Origin: Clusia tigrina
Lineage: Eukaryota; Arthropoda; Insecta; Diptera; Clusiidae
DNA: 64,000 nucleotides
Reading direction: 5' to 3'
Assembly: GCA_920105625.2 (NCBI GenBank)
Contig: OV050030.1
Location: 160,775,863 to 160,839,862 of the forward strand
A model generated the notes under the pieces. The model did no database searches. It worked only from the letters and a program-made list of their open reading frames with translations, and had not been told where the DNA came from. Positions 1 to 9,966 of this stretch are shown here, one piece after another. A program made the translations under genes and the position numbers. Position 1 is the stretch's first letter. Each line of letters starts with the position of its first letter.

Positions 1-840
1 CATTTGAATGTTGCAAACTTTGATAGGTATAAGACGCAGCGTATAGAAGTTAGGGCCATTTGAAGTTTTACAATGTTTGTTTTGGGACTCAAGGGTAGCA
101 TAGCTATGAAGCGATAGCTTCAGTTTCAAGAGGCACGAGTACTTTATTGTCACAAAATTTCAAGGTTTTATTACGCTCCAGTAAAAAGTTACAAGCATTT
201 AAATGTTGCAAACTTTGATAGGTATAGGACGCACCGTATAGAAATAAGTGTCATTTGAAGTTTAAAGGTGTTTCATTTGGGACTTAAGGGAAGCATAGCT
301 ATGAGCGATAGCTTAAATTGACAAGAGGCTCGAGTACTTTATTGTCAGAAAATTTAAAGGTTTTATTACGCTCCTGTAAAAAGTTACAAGCATTTGAATG
401 TTGCAAACTTTTATAGGTATAAGACGCACCGTATAGAAGTTAGGGCCATTTGAAGTTTCATTAGTGTTTGTTTTGGGACTCAAGGGTAGCATAGCTATGA
501 GCGATAGCTTAAATCGATAAGAGGCTCGAGTACTTTGTCACAAAATTTCAAGATTTTATTAAGCTCCAGTAAAAAGTTACAAGCATTTGAATGTTGCAAA
601 CTTTGATAGGTATAGGATGCACAGTATAGAAGTTAGGGCCATTTGAAGTTTTATCAGTGTTTGATTTGGGACTCAAGGGTAGCATAGCTATGCGCGATAA
701 CTTAAATTGATAAGAGGCACGAGTACTTTTCTGTCACAAAATTTTAAGGTTTTATTACGCTCCTGTAAAAAGTTACAAGCATTTGAATGTTGCAAACTTT
801 GATAGGTATAAGACGCACCGTATAGAAATTAGGGCCATTT

Positions 841-1036
841 GAAGTTTTATTAATGTTTGTTTTGGGACTCAAGGGTAGCATAGCTATGAGCGATAGCTTA
901 AATTCACAAGAGGCACGAGTACTTTATTGTCACAAAATTTCAAGGTTTTATTACGCTCCAGTAAAAAGTTACAAGCATTTAAATGTTGCAAACTTTGATA
1001 GGTATAGGACGCACCGTATAGAAATAAGGGTCATTT
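841..1036 (+). repeat. Representative satellite monomer (196 bp)
   Basis: This unit illustrates the family. A variable linker (here TTTTATTAATG) is followed by TTTGTTTTGGGACTC, the dyad-rich core, the AGTACT-containing segment, then two diverged ~56-bp halves. Recurrent variants across the array are: linker TTTATCA[G/A]TG versus TAAA[G/T]GTG; GAGCGATAG versus GCGCGATAG; AATTCACAAG, AATTGACAAG, AATTGATAAG or AATCGATAAG before AGGC; GGCACGAG versus GGCTCGAG; CATTTAAATG versus CATTTGAATG; and GAAGTTAGGGCC versus GAAATAAGGGTC at the end. The AATCGATAAG variants also lack three bases in ACTTTATTGTC, which makes them about 192-193 bp long and a useful phase marker. A nearly identical copy of this monomer occurs at 14921 and another at 17645. 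Confidence 0.95.
879..898. other. Conserved dyad in the monomer core (palindrome plus inverted repeat)
   Basis: Bases 879-888 read CATAGCTATG, a perfect 10-bp palindrome. Overlapping it, AGCTAT (882-887) and ATAGCT (893-898) form a 6-bp inverted repeat around the loop GAGCG. The arrangement recurs in most monomers of the window. The common GCGCG variant keeps both arms. A minority of monomers have lost TAGCA here by a 5-bp deletion between two TAGC copies, leaving GGTAGCTATGAGC; the inverted repeat survives. It could be a protein-binding site or a cruciform seed, or simply sequence carried along by homogenisation; nothing in the sequence decides this. Confidence 0.6.
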
Positions 1037-1037
1037 G
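926..1037 (+). repeat. Internal ~56-bp direct duplication within the monomer
   Basis: Bases 926-981 and 982-1037 align without gaps at an offset of 56. Using the common GAAGTTAGGGCC ending, I count 37 matches over 58 positions, about 64%. Paired segments include CACAAAATTT with TGCAAACTTT, TTACGCTCC with GGACGCACC, and AAAAGTTACAAGCATTTGAA with AGAAGTTAGGGCCATTTGAA. The same pairing is present in the other monomers because both segments are conserved. The left part of the monomer does not show an equally clear third copy. The likely reading is that the present monomer grew from a shorter ancestral unit; that history is inferred. Confidence 0.75.
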
Positions 1038-1231
1038 AAGTTTAAAGGTGTTTGATTTGAGACTCAAGGGTAGCATAGCTATGAGCGATAGCTTAAATTG
1101 ACAAGAGGCTCGAGTACTTTATTGTCAGAAAATTTCAAATTTTTATTACACTCCTGTAAAAAGTTACAAACATTTGAATGTTGCAAACTTTGATAGGTAT
1201 AGGACGGAGCGTATAGAAGTTAGGGCCATTT

Positions 1232-2398
1232 GAAGTTTAAAGGTGTTTGATTTGGGACTCAAGGGTAGCATAGCTATGCGCGATAGCTTAAATTGATAAG
1301 AGGCACGAGTACTTTATTGTCACAAAATTTCAAGGTTCTATGACGCTCCAATAAAAATTTACATGCATTTGAATGTTGCAAACTTTGATAGGTATAAGAC
1401 GCACCGTATAGAAATTAGGGCCATTTGAAGTTTAAATGTGTTTGATTTGGGACTCAAGGGTAGCATAGCTATGAGCGATAGCTTAAATCGATAAGAGGCT
1501 CGAGTACTTTGTCACTAAATTTCAAGATTTTATTACGTTCCAGTAAAAAGTTACAAGCATTTGAATGTTGCAAACTTTGATAGGTATAGGATGCACAGTA
1601 TAGAAGTTAGGGCCATTTGAAGTTTTATCAGTGTTTGATTTGGGACTCAAGGGTAGCATAGCTATGCGCGATAGCTTAAATTTATAAGAGGTACGAGTAC
1701 TTTATTGTGACATAATTTCAAGGGTTTATAACGCTCCAGTAAAAAGTTACAAGCATTTGATTGTTGCACACTTTGATAGGTATAAGACGCACCGTATAGA
1801 AGTTAGGGCCATATGAAGTTTGAAGGTGTTTGATTTGGGACTCAAGGGTAGCATAGCTATGCGCGATAGCTTAAATTGATAAGAGGCACGAGTACTTTAT
1901 TGTCACAAAATTTCAAGGTTCTATGACGCTCCAATAAAAATTTACATGCATTTGAATGTTGCAAACTTTGATAGGTATAGGACGCACCGTATAGAAATTA
2001 GGGCCATTTGAAGTTTTATCAGTGTTTGATTTGGGACTCAAGGGTAGCATAGCTATGAGCGATAGCTTAAATCGATAAGAGGCTCGAGTACTTTGTCACA
2101 AAATTTCAAGATTTTATTACGCTCCAGTAAAAAGTTACAAGCATTTGAATGTTGCAAACTTTGATAGGTATAGGATGCACAGTATAGAAGTTAGGGCCAT
2201 TTGAAGTTTTATCAGTGTTTGATTTGGGACTCAAGGGTAGCATAGCTATGCGCGATAGCTTAAATTTATAAGAGGTACGAGTACTTTATTGTGACATAAT
2301 TTCAAGGGTTTATAACGCTCCAGTAAAAAGTTACAAGCATTTGATTGTTGCAAACTTTGATAGGTATAAGACGCACCGTATAGAAGTTAGGGCCATTT
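1232..2398 (+). repeat. Tandem duplication of a three-monomer block (~583 bp)
   Basis: Monomers starting at 1232, 1427 and 1619 are repeated in the same order by those at 1815, 2010 and 2203. The first of each triplet has CAAGGTTCTATGACGCTCC and AATAAAAATTTACATGC, the second has AATCGATAAGAGGCTCGAG with the 3-bp deletion, and the third has AAATTTATAAGAGGTACG with GACATAATTTCAAGGG. The pair of monomers at 2399 and 2594 resembles the first two of a third copy. The equivalent stretch near 18.0-18.6 kb has this triplet once, so the extra copy here looks like a local gain. Confidence 0.8.
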
Positions 2399-2785
2399 GA
2401 AGTTTAAATGTGTTTGATTTGGGACTCAAGGGTAGCATAGCTATGAGCGATAGCTTAAATTGATAAGAGGCACGAGTACTTTATTGTCACAAAATTTCAA
2501 GTTTTTATGACGCTCCAATAAAAATTTACATGCATTTGAATGTTGCAAACTTTGATAGGTATAGGACGCACCGTATAGAAGTTAGGGCCATTTGAAGTTT
2601 AAAGGTGTTTGATTTGGGACTCAAGGGTAGCATAGCTATGAGCGATAGCTTAAATCGATAAGAGGCTCGAGTACTTTGGCACAAAATTTCAAGATTTTAT
2701 TACGCTCCAGTAAAAAGTTACAAGCATTTGAATGTTGCAAACTTTGATAGGTATAGGATGCACAGTATAGAAGTTAGGGCCATTT

Positions 2786-4736
2786 GAAGTTTTATCAATG
2801 TTTGTTTTGGGACTCAAGGGTAGCATAGCTATGAAGCGATAGCTTCAATTTCAAGAGGCACGAGTACTTTATTGTCACAAAATATCAAGGTTTTATTAGG
2901 ATCCAGTAAAAAGTTACAAGTATTTAAATGTTGCAAACTTTGATAGGTATAGGTCGCACCGTATAGAAATAAGGGTCATTTGAAGTTTAAAGGTGTTTGA
3001 TTTGGGACTGAAGGGAAGCATAGCTATGAGCGATAGCTTAAATTCACAAGAAGCTCGAGTACTTTATTGTCAGAAAATTTCAAGGTTTTATTACACTCCT
3101 GTAAAAAGTTACAAGCATTTGAATGTTGCAAACTTTGATAGGTATAGGACAAACAGTATAGAAGTTAGGGCCATTTGAAATTTTATCAATGTTTGTTTTG
3201 GGACTCAAGGGTAGCAGAGCTATGAGCGATAACTTAAATTCACAAGAGGCACGAGTACTTTATTGTCACAAAATTTCAAGGTTTTATTACGCTCCAGTAA
3301 AAAGTTACAAGCATTTAAATGTTACAAACTTTGATAGGTATAGGACGCACTGTATAGAAGTTAGGGCCATTTGAAGTTTTATCAGTGTTTGTTTTGGGAC
3401 TCAAGGGTAGCTATGAGCGTTAGCTTAAATTCACAAGAGGCACGAGTACTTTATTGTCACAAAATTTCAAGGTTTTATTAAGCTCCAGTAAAAAGTTACA
3501 AGCATTTAAATGTTGCAAACTTTGATAGGTATAGCACCCACCGTATAGAAGTTAGGGCCATTTGAAGTTTAAATGTGTTTTTGATTTGGGACTCAAGGCT
3601 AGCATAGCTATGAGCGATAGCTTAAATCGATAAGAGGCTCGAGTACTTTGTCAAAAAATTTCAAGTTTTTATTACGCTCCTGTAAAAAGTTACAAGCATT
3701 TGAATGTTGCAAACTTTGATGGGTATAGGATGCATAGTATAGAAGTTAGGGCCATTTGAAGTTTTATCAGTGTTTGATTTGGGACTCAAGGGTAGCATAG
3801 CTATGCGCGATAGCTTAAATTGATAAGAGGTACGAGTACTTTATTGTGACATAATTTCAAGGGTTTATAACGCTCCAGTAAAAAGTTACAAGCATTTGAT
3901 TGTTGCACACTTTGATAGGTATAAGACGAACCGTATAGAAGTTAGGGCCATTTGAAGTTTTATCAATGTTTGTTTTGGGACTCAAGGGTAGCATAGCTAT
4001 GCGCGATAGCTTAAATTGAGAAGAGGGACGAGTACTTTATTGCCACAAAATTTCAAGGTTTCTGGACGCTCCAGTAAAAAGTTACAAGCATTTAAATATT
4101 GCAAGCTATGATAGGTATAGGACGCACCGTATAGAAATAAGGGTAATTTGAAGTTTTATCAGTGTTTGTTTTCGGGCTCAAGTGTAGCATAGCTATGAGC
4201 GATAGCTTAAATTGACAAGAGGCTCGAGTACTCTATTGTCAGAAAATTTCTAGGTTTTATTACGCTCCTTTAAACACTTACAAGCATTTGAATGTTGCAA
4301 ACTTTGATAGATATAAGACGCAGCGTATAGAAGTTAGGGCCATTTGAAGTTTTATCAATGTTTGTTTTGGGACTCAAGGGTAGCATAGCTATGAAGCGAT
4401 AGCTTCAATTTCAAGAGGCACGAGTACTTTATTGTCACAAAATTTCAAGGTTTTATTACGATCCAGTAAAAAGTTACAAGTATTTAAATGTTGCAAACTT
4501 TGATAAATATAGGTCGCACCGTATAGAAATAAGGGTCATTTGAAGTTTAAAGGTGTTTGATTTGGGACTGAAGGGAAGCATAGATATGAGCGATAGCTTA
4601 AATTGACAAGAAGCTCGAGTACTTTATTGTCAGAAAATTTCAAGGTTTTATTACACTCCTGTAAAAAGTTACAAGCATTTGAATGTTGCAAACTTTGATA
4701 GGTATAGGACAAACAGTATAGAAGTTATTGCCATTT
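2786..4736 (+). repeat. 10-monomer HOR unit, 1951 bp (isolated copy)
   Basis: Ten monomers in an order that matches 19006-20956 at a constant offset of 16220. The order begins with the GAAGCGATAGCTTC monomer (with AAAATATCAAGG) and includes the GAAGGGAAGC, GCAGAGC, GAGCGTTAGC, AATCGATAAG, GAGAAGAGGGACG and TTTCGGGCTC variants. It ends with a GAAGGGAAGCATAGAT monomer whose tail reads GGACAAACAGTATAG. That tail is the unrecombined state; the tandem copies at 19-23 kb carry GGATGCACAG there instead. Confidence 0.85.
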
Positions 4737-6298
4737 GAAATTTTATCAATGTTTGTTTTGGGACTCAAGGGTAGCATAGCTATGAGCGATAGCTTAAATT
4801 GACAAGAGGCTCGAGTACTTTATTGTCAGAAAATTTCAAAGTTTTATTACGCTCCTGTAAAAAGTTACAAACATTTGAATGTTGCAAACTTTGATAGGTA
4901 TAAGACGCACCGTATAGAAGTTAGGGCCATTTGAAGTTTTATCAATGTTTGTTTTGTGACTCAAGGGTAGCATAGCTATCAGCGATATCTTAAATTCACA
5001 AGAGGCACGAGTACTTTATTGTCACAAAATTTCAAAGTTTTATTACGCTCCAGTAAAAAGTTACAAGCATTTAAATGTTGCAAACTTTGATAGGTATAGG
5101 ACGCACCGTATAGAAATAAGGGTAATTTGAAGTTTAAAGGTGTTTGATTTGGGACGCAAGGGTAGCATAGCTATGCGCGATAGCTTAAATTGATAAGAGA
5201 CACGTGTACTTTACTGACACAAAATTTCAAGGTTTTATGACGCTCCAGTAAAAAGTTGCTAGCACTTGAATGTTGCAAACTTTGATAGGTATAGGACGCA
5301 CCGTATAGAAGTTAGGGCCATTTGAAGTTTTATCAGTGTTTGTTTTGGGACTCAAGAGTAGCATAGCTATGCCGTATAACTTAAATTGATAAGAGGCACG
5401 AGTACTTTACTGTCACAACATTTTAAGGTTTTATGACGCTCCAGTAAAAAGTTACAAGCATTTGAAAGTTGCAAACTTTGATAGGTATAGGACGCACCGT
5501 ATAGAAGTTAGGTCCATTTGAAGTTTTATCAGTGTTTGACTTGGGACTCAACGGTAGCATAGCTATGCGCGATAGCTTAAATTGATAAGAGGCACGAATA
5601 CTTTACTGTCACAAAATTTTAAGGTTTTATGACGCTCCAGTAAAAAGTTACAAGCATTTGAAAGTTGCAAACTTTGATAGGTATAGGACGCACCGTATAG
5701 AAGTTAGGTCCATTTGAAGTTTTATCAGTGTTTGTTTTGGGGCTCAAGGGTAGCATAGCTATGAGCGATAGCTTAAATTGATAAGAGGCACGAATACTTT
5801 ACTGTCACAAAATTTTAAGGTTTTATGACGCTCCAGTAAAAAGTTACAAGCATTTGATTGTTGTAATCTTTGATAGGTATAGGACGCAGCGTATAGAAGT
5901 TAGGCCAATTTGAAGTTTTATCAGTGTTTGATTTGAGACTCAAGGGTAGCATAGCTATGCGCGATAGTTTAAATTGACAAGAGGCTCGAGTACTTTATTG
6001 TCAGAAAATTTCAAGGTTTTATGACGCTCCAATAAAAATTTACCTGCATTTGAATGTTGCAAACTTTGAAAGGTATAGGACGCAGCGTATAGAAGTTAGG
6101 TACATTTGAAGTTTTATCAGTGTTTGTTTTGGGACTCAAGGGTAGCTATGAGCGATAGCTTAAATTCACTAGAGGCACGACCACTTTATTGTCACAAAAT
6201 TTCAAAGTTTTATTACGCTCCAGTAAAAAGTTACAAGCATTTAAATGTTGCAAACTTTGATAGGTATAGGACGCACCGTATAGAAATAAGGGTAATTT
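4737..6298 (+). repeat. Satellite domain: two flanking monomers and the six-monomer HOR without remnant
   Basis: Monomers start at 4737, about 4932 and 5129. From 5129 to 6298 (1170 bp) the order is: GGGACGCAAGG with AGACACGTGTAC; CAAGAGTAGC with CCGTATAAC; TTGACTTGGGACTCAACGG; TTTTGGGGCTC; ATTTGAGACTC; and a short GGGTAGCTATGAGC monomer. This is the 1251-bp unit found downstream minus its 82-bp remnant, so it looks like the earlier state. The segment 4346-5128 matches 11330-12112 at an offset of 6984. Confidence 0.8.
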
Positions 6299-7549
6299 GA
6301 AGTTTAAAGGTGTTTGATTTGGGACGCAAGGGTAGCATAGCTATGCGCGATAGCTTAAATTGATAAGAGACACGTGTACTTTACTGACACAAAATTTCAA
6401 GGTTTTATGACGCTCCAGTAAAAAGTTGCTAGCATTTGAATGTTGCAAACTTTGATAGGTATAGGACGCACCGTATAGAAGTTAGGGCCATTTGAAGTTT
6501 TATCAGTGTACAAGCATTTGATTGTTGCAAACTTTGATAGGTATAGGACGCACCGTATAGAAGTTAGGACCATTTAAAGTTTTATCAGTATTTGTTTTGG
6601 GACTCAAGAGTAGCATAGCTATGCCGTATAACTTAAATTGATAAGAGGCACGAGTACTTTACTGTCACAACATTTTAAGGTTTTATGACGCTCCAGTAAA
6701 AAGTTACAAGCATTTGAAAGTTGCAAACTTTGATAGGTATAGGACGCACCGTATAGAAGTTAGGTCCATTTGAAGTTTTATCAGTGTTTGACTTGGGACT
6801 CAACGGTAGCATAGCTATGCGCGATAGCTTAAATTGATAAGAGGCACGAATACTTTACTGTCACAAAATTTTAAGGTTTTATGACGCTCCAGTAAAAAGT
6901 TACAAGCATTTGAAAGTTGCAAACTTTGATAGGTATAGGACGCACCGTATAGAAGTTAGGTCCATTTGAAGTTTTATCAGTGTTTGTTTTGGGGCTCAAG
7001 GGTAGCATAGCTATGAGCGATAGCTTAAATTGATAAGAGGCACGAATACTTTACTGTCACAAAATTTTAAGGTTTTATGACGCTCCAGTAAAAAGTTACA
7101 AGCATTTGATTGTTGTAATCTTTGATAGGTATAGGACGCAGCGTATAGAAGTTAGGCCAATTTGAAGTTTTATCAGTGTTTGATTTGAGACTCAAGGGTA
7201 GCATAGCTATGCGCGATAGTTTAAATTGACAAGAGGCTCGAGTACTTTATTGTCAGAAAATTTCAAGGTTTTATGACGCTCCAATAAAAATTTACCTGCA
7301 TTTGAATGTTGCAAACTTTGAAAGGTATAGGACGCAGCGTATAGAAGTTAGGTCCATTTGAAGTTTTATCAGTGTTTGTTTTGGGACTCAAGGGTAGCTA
7401 TGAGCGATAGCTTAAATTCACTAGAGGCACGACCACTTTATTGTCACAAAATTTGAAGGTTTTATTACCCTCCAGTAAAAAGTTACAAGCATTAAATGTT
7501 GCAAACTTTGATAGGTATAGGACGCACCGTATAGAAATAAGGGTCATTT
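6299..7549 (+). repeat. 1251-bp HOR unit (six monomers plus 82-bp remnant), copy 1
   Basis: The unit consists of the GGGACGCAAGG / AGACACGTGTAC monomer, an 82-bp truncated monomer, then the same five monomer types listed for 5324-6298. It repeats at 7550 and at 12113 with the same 1251-bp spacing between diagnostic variants. Confidence 0.85.
6494..6575 (+). repeat. Truncated satellite monomer, 82 bp (copy 1)
   Basis: The monomer starts normally with GAAGTTTTATCAGTG, then jumps to TACAAGCATTTGATTG. About 113 bp are missing, including the dyad core, the AGTACT site and the left 56-bp half. Identical junctions at 7745 and 12308 show that the deletion occurred once and was then amplified with its HOR unit. 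Confidence 0.9.
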
Positions 7550-8800
7550 GAAGTTTAAAGTTGTTTGATTTGGGACTCAAGGGTAGCATAGCTATGCGCG
7601 ATAGCTTAAATTGATAAGAGACACGTGTACTTTATTGACACAAAATTTCAAGGTTTTATGAAGCTCCAGTAAAAAGTTGCTAGCATTTGAATGTTGCAAA
7701 CTTTGATAGGTATAGGACGCACCGTATAGAAGTTAGGGCCATTTGAAGTTTTATCAGTGTACAAGCATTTGATTGTTGCAAACTTTGATAGGTATAGGAC
7801 GCACCGTATAGATGTTAGGACCATTTAAAGTTTTATCAGTGTTTGTTTTGGGACTCAAGAGTAGCATAGCTATGCCGTATAACTTAAATTGATAAGAGGC
7901 ACGAGTACTTTACTGTCACAAAATTTTAAGGTTTTATGACGCTCCAGTAAAAAGTTACAAGCATTTGAAAGTTGCAAACTTTGATAGGTATAGGACGCAC
8001 CGTATAGAAGTTAGGTCCATTTGAAGTTTTATCAGTGTTTGACTTGGGACTCAACGGTAGCATAGCTATGCGCGATAGCTTAAATTGATAAGAGGCACGA
8101 ATACTTTACTGTCACAAAATTTTAAGGTTTTATGACGCTCCAGTAAAAAGTTACAAGCATTTGAAAGTTGCAAACTTTGATAGGTATAGGACGCACCGTA
8201 TAGAAGTTAGGTCCATTTGAAGTTTTATCAGTGTTTGTTTTGGGACTCAAGGGTGGCATAGCTATGAGCGAAATCTTAAATTGATAAGAGGCACGATTAC
8301 TTTACTGTCACAAAATTTTAAGGTTTTATGACGCTCCAGTAAAAAGTTACAAGCATTTGATTGTTGTAATCTTTGATAGGTATAGGACGCAGCGTATAGA
8401 AGTTAGGCCAATTTGAAGTTTTATCAGTGTTTGATTTGAGACTCAAGGGTAGCATAGCTATGCGCGATAGTTTAAATTGACAAGAGGCTCGAGTACTTTA
8501 TTGTCAGAAAATTTCAAGGTTTTATGACGCTCCAATAAAAATTTACCTGCATTTGAATGTTGCAAACTTTGAAAGGTATAGGACGCAGCGTATAGAAGTT
8601 AGGTCCATTTGAAGTTTTATCAGTGTTTGTTTTGGGACTCAAGGGTAGCTATGAGCGATAGCTTAAATTCACTAGAGGCACGACCACTTTATTGTCACAA
8701 AATTTGAAGGTTTTATTACCCTCCAGTAAAAAGTTACAAGCATAAAATGTTGCAAACTTTGATAGGTATAGGACGCACCGTATAGAAATAAGGGTCATTT
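7550..8800 (+). repeat. 1251-bp HOR unit, copy 2
   Basis: Same order as 6299-7549, including the 82-bp remnant at 7745-7826. The sixth full monomer ends in the GAAATAAGGGTC form. The last monomers differ slightly from copy 1, for example GGGTGGCATAGC near 8251 and AAGCATAAAATG near 8741. The next block keeps the leading monomer (8801) but has no remnant. Confidence 0.85.
7745..7826 (+). repeat. Truncated satellite monomer, 82 bp (copy 2)
   Basis: Same CAGTG/TACAAGC junction and length as at 6494. It lies exactly 1251 bp downstream of that copy. Confidence 0.9.
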
Positions 8801-9966
8801 GAAGTTTAAAGGTGTTTGATTTGGGACTCAAGGGTAGCATAGCTATGCGCGATAGCTTAAATTGATAAGAGACACGTGTACTTTATTGACACAAAATTTC
8901 AAGGTTTTATGAAGCTCCAGTAAAAAGTTGCTAACATTTGAATGTTGCAAACTTTGATAGGTATAGGACGCACCGTAGAGAAGTTAGGGCCATTTGAAGT
9001 TTTATCAGTGTTTGTTTTGGGACTCAAGGTTAGCATAGCTATGAGCGATAGCTTAAATTGATAAGAGGCACTAGTAGTTTATTGTCACAAATTGTCAAGG
9101 TTTTATGACGCTCCAGTAAAAAGTTACAAGCATTTGATTGTTGTAATCTTTGATAGTTATAGGACGCACCGTATAGAAGTTAGGCCCATTTGAAGTTTAT
9201 AGGTGGTTGATTTGGAACTCAAGCATAGCTATGAGCGATAGCTTAAATCGATAAGAGGCTCGAGTACTTTGTCACAATATTTCAAGTTTTTATTACGCGC
9301 CAGTAAAAAGTTACAAGCATTTGAATGTTGCAAACTTTGATAGGTATACGATGCACAGTATAGAAGGTAGGGCCATTTGAAGTTTTATCAGTGTTTGATT
9401 TGGGACTCAAGAGTAGCATAGCTATGCGCGATAGTTTAAATTGATAAGAGGTACGAGTACTTTATTGTGACATAATTTGAAGGGTTTATGACGCTCCTGT
9501 AAAAAGTTACAAGCATTTGAATGTTGCAAACTTTGATGGGTATAGGACGCACCGTATAGAAGTTAGGACCATTTAAAATTTTATCAGTGTTTGTTTTGGG
9601 ACTCAACCGTAACATAGTTATGAGCGATAGCTTAAATTGACAAGAGTCACGAGTCCTTTATTGTAACACAATTTTAAGGTTTCTTGACGCTCCAGTAAAA
9701 AGTTACAAGCATTTAAATGTTGCAAACTTTGATAGGTATAGGACGCACCGTATAGAAATAAGGGTCATTTGAAGATTTATCAGTGTTTGTTTTCGGGCGC
9801 AAGGGTAGCAGAGCTATGAGCGATAGTTTAAATTGACAAGAAGCTCGAGTACTTTATTGTCAGAAAATTTCAAGCTTTTATTACACTCCTGTAAAAAGTT
9901 ACAAGCATTTGATTGTTGCACACTTTGATAGGTATAAGACGCACCGTATAGAAGTTAGGGCCATTT
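8801..9966 (+). repeat. Six-monomer block shared with 13.4 and 16.1 kb
   Basis: Monomers start at 8801, 8996, 9192, 9379, 9575 and 9771. Diagnostic variants are CAAGGTTAGC with CAAATTGTCAAGG, a shortened linker-core GGTGGTTGATTTGGAACTC with CTCAAGCATAGC (8-bp loss), GATACGATGCACAG, ACTCAACCGTAACATAGTTATG, and TTTTCGGGCGC. The block matches 13364 onward at an offset of 4563, and again about 2.7 kb further on inside the tandem duplication. The match ends near 9907, inside the last monomer. Confidence 0.8.

Larger units (their letters stand above)
1..2785 (+). repeat. Satellite domain: mixed monomers
   Basis: About 14 monomers with no long clean HOR outside the trimer duplication. The stretch from about 645 to 1230 has close counterparts near 14720-15310 and 17440-18040. 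The segment from 2399 onward matches the array from about 18.6 kb at an offset of 16220. No other sequence is present. Confidence 0.85.

Noticed and set aside
49..60. Telomere-like TTAGGG in GTTAGGGCC of many monomers
   Set aside because: One hexamer per 195 bp, never in tandem; chance match.
853..1038. Open frame of 61 codons (MFVLGLKG...), recurring on the + strand in many monomers up to 62688
   Set aside because: The frame is a product of the repeat: 195 bp is 65 codons, so the frame continues from unit to unit. It is closed by TGA or TAA in monomers with AATTGACAAG, AATTGATAAG or AATTCATAAG, and by single-base indels in others. It always ends at the monomer boundary TTTGA. There is no gene context and no sign that codons are preserved.
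3564..3585. Bacterial-type ribosome binding sites or promoters before ATG codons
   Set aside because: The purine-rich stretches are part of the repeat and recur every 195 bp regardless of any open frame. The sequence is eukaryotic satellite.
4173..4195. CENP-B-box-like TTCGGGCTCAAG segment
   Set aside because: Compared with the known pattern TTCG-4N-A-2N-CGGG, the A and the CGGG are absent, and most monomers do not even have TTCG.
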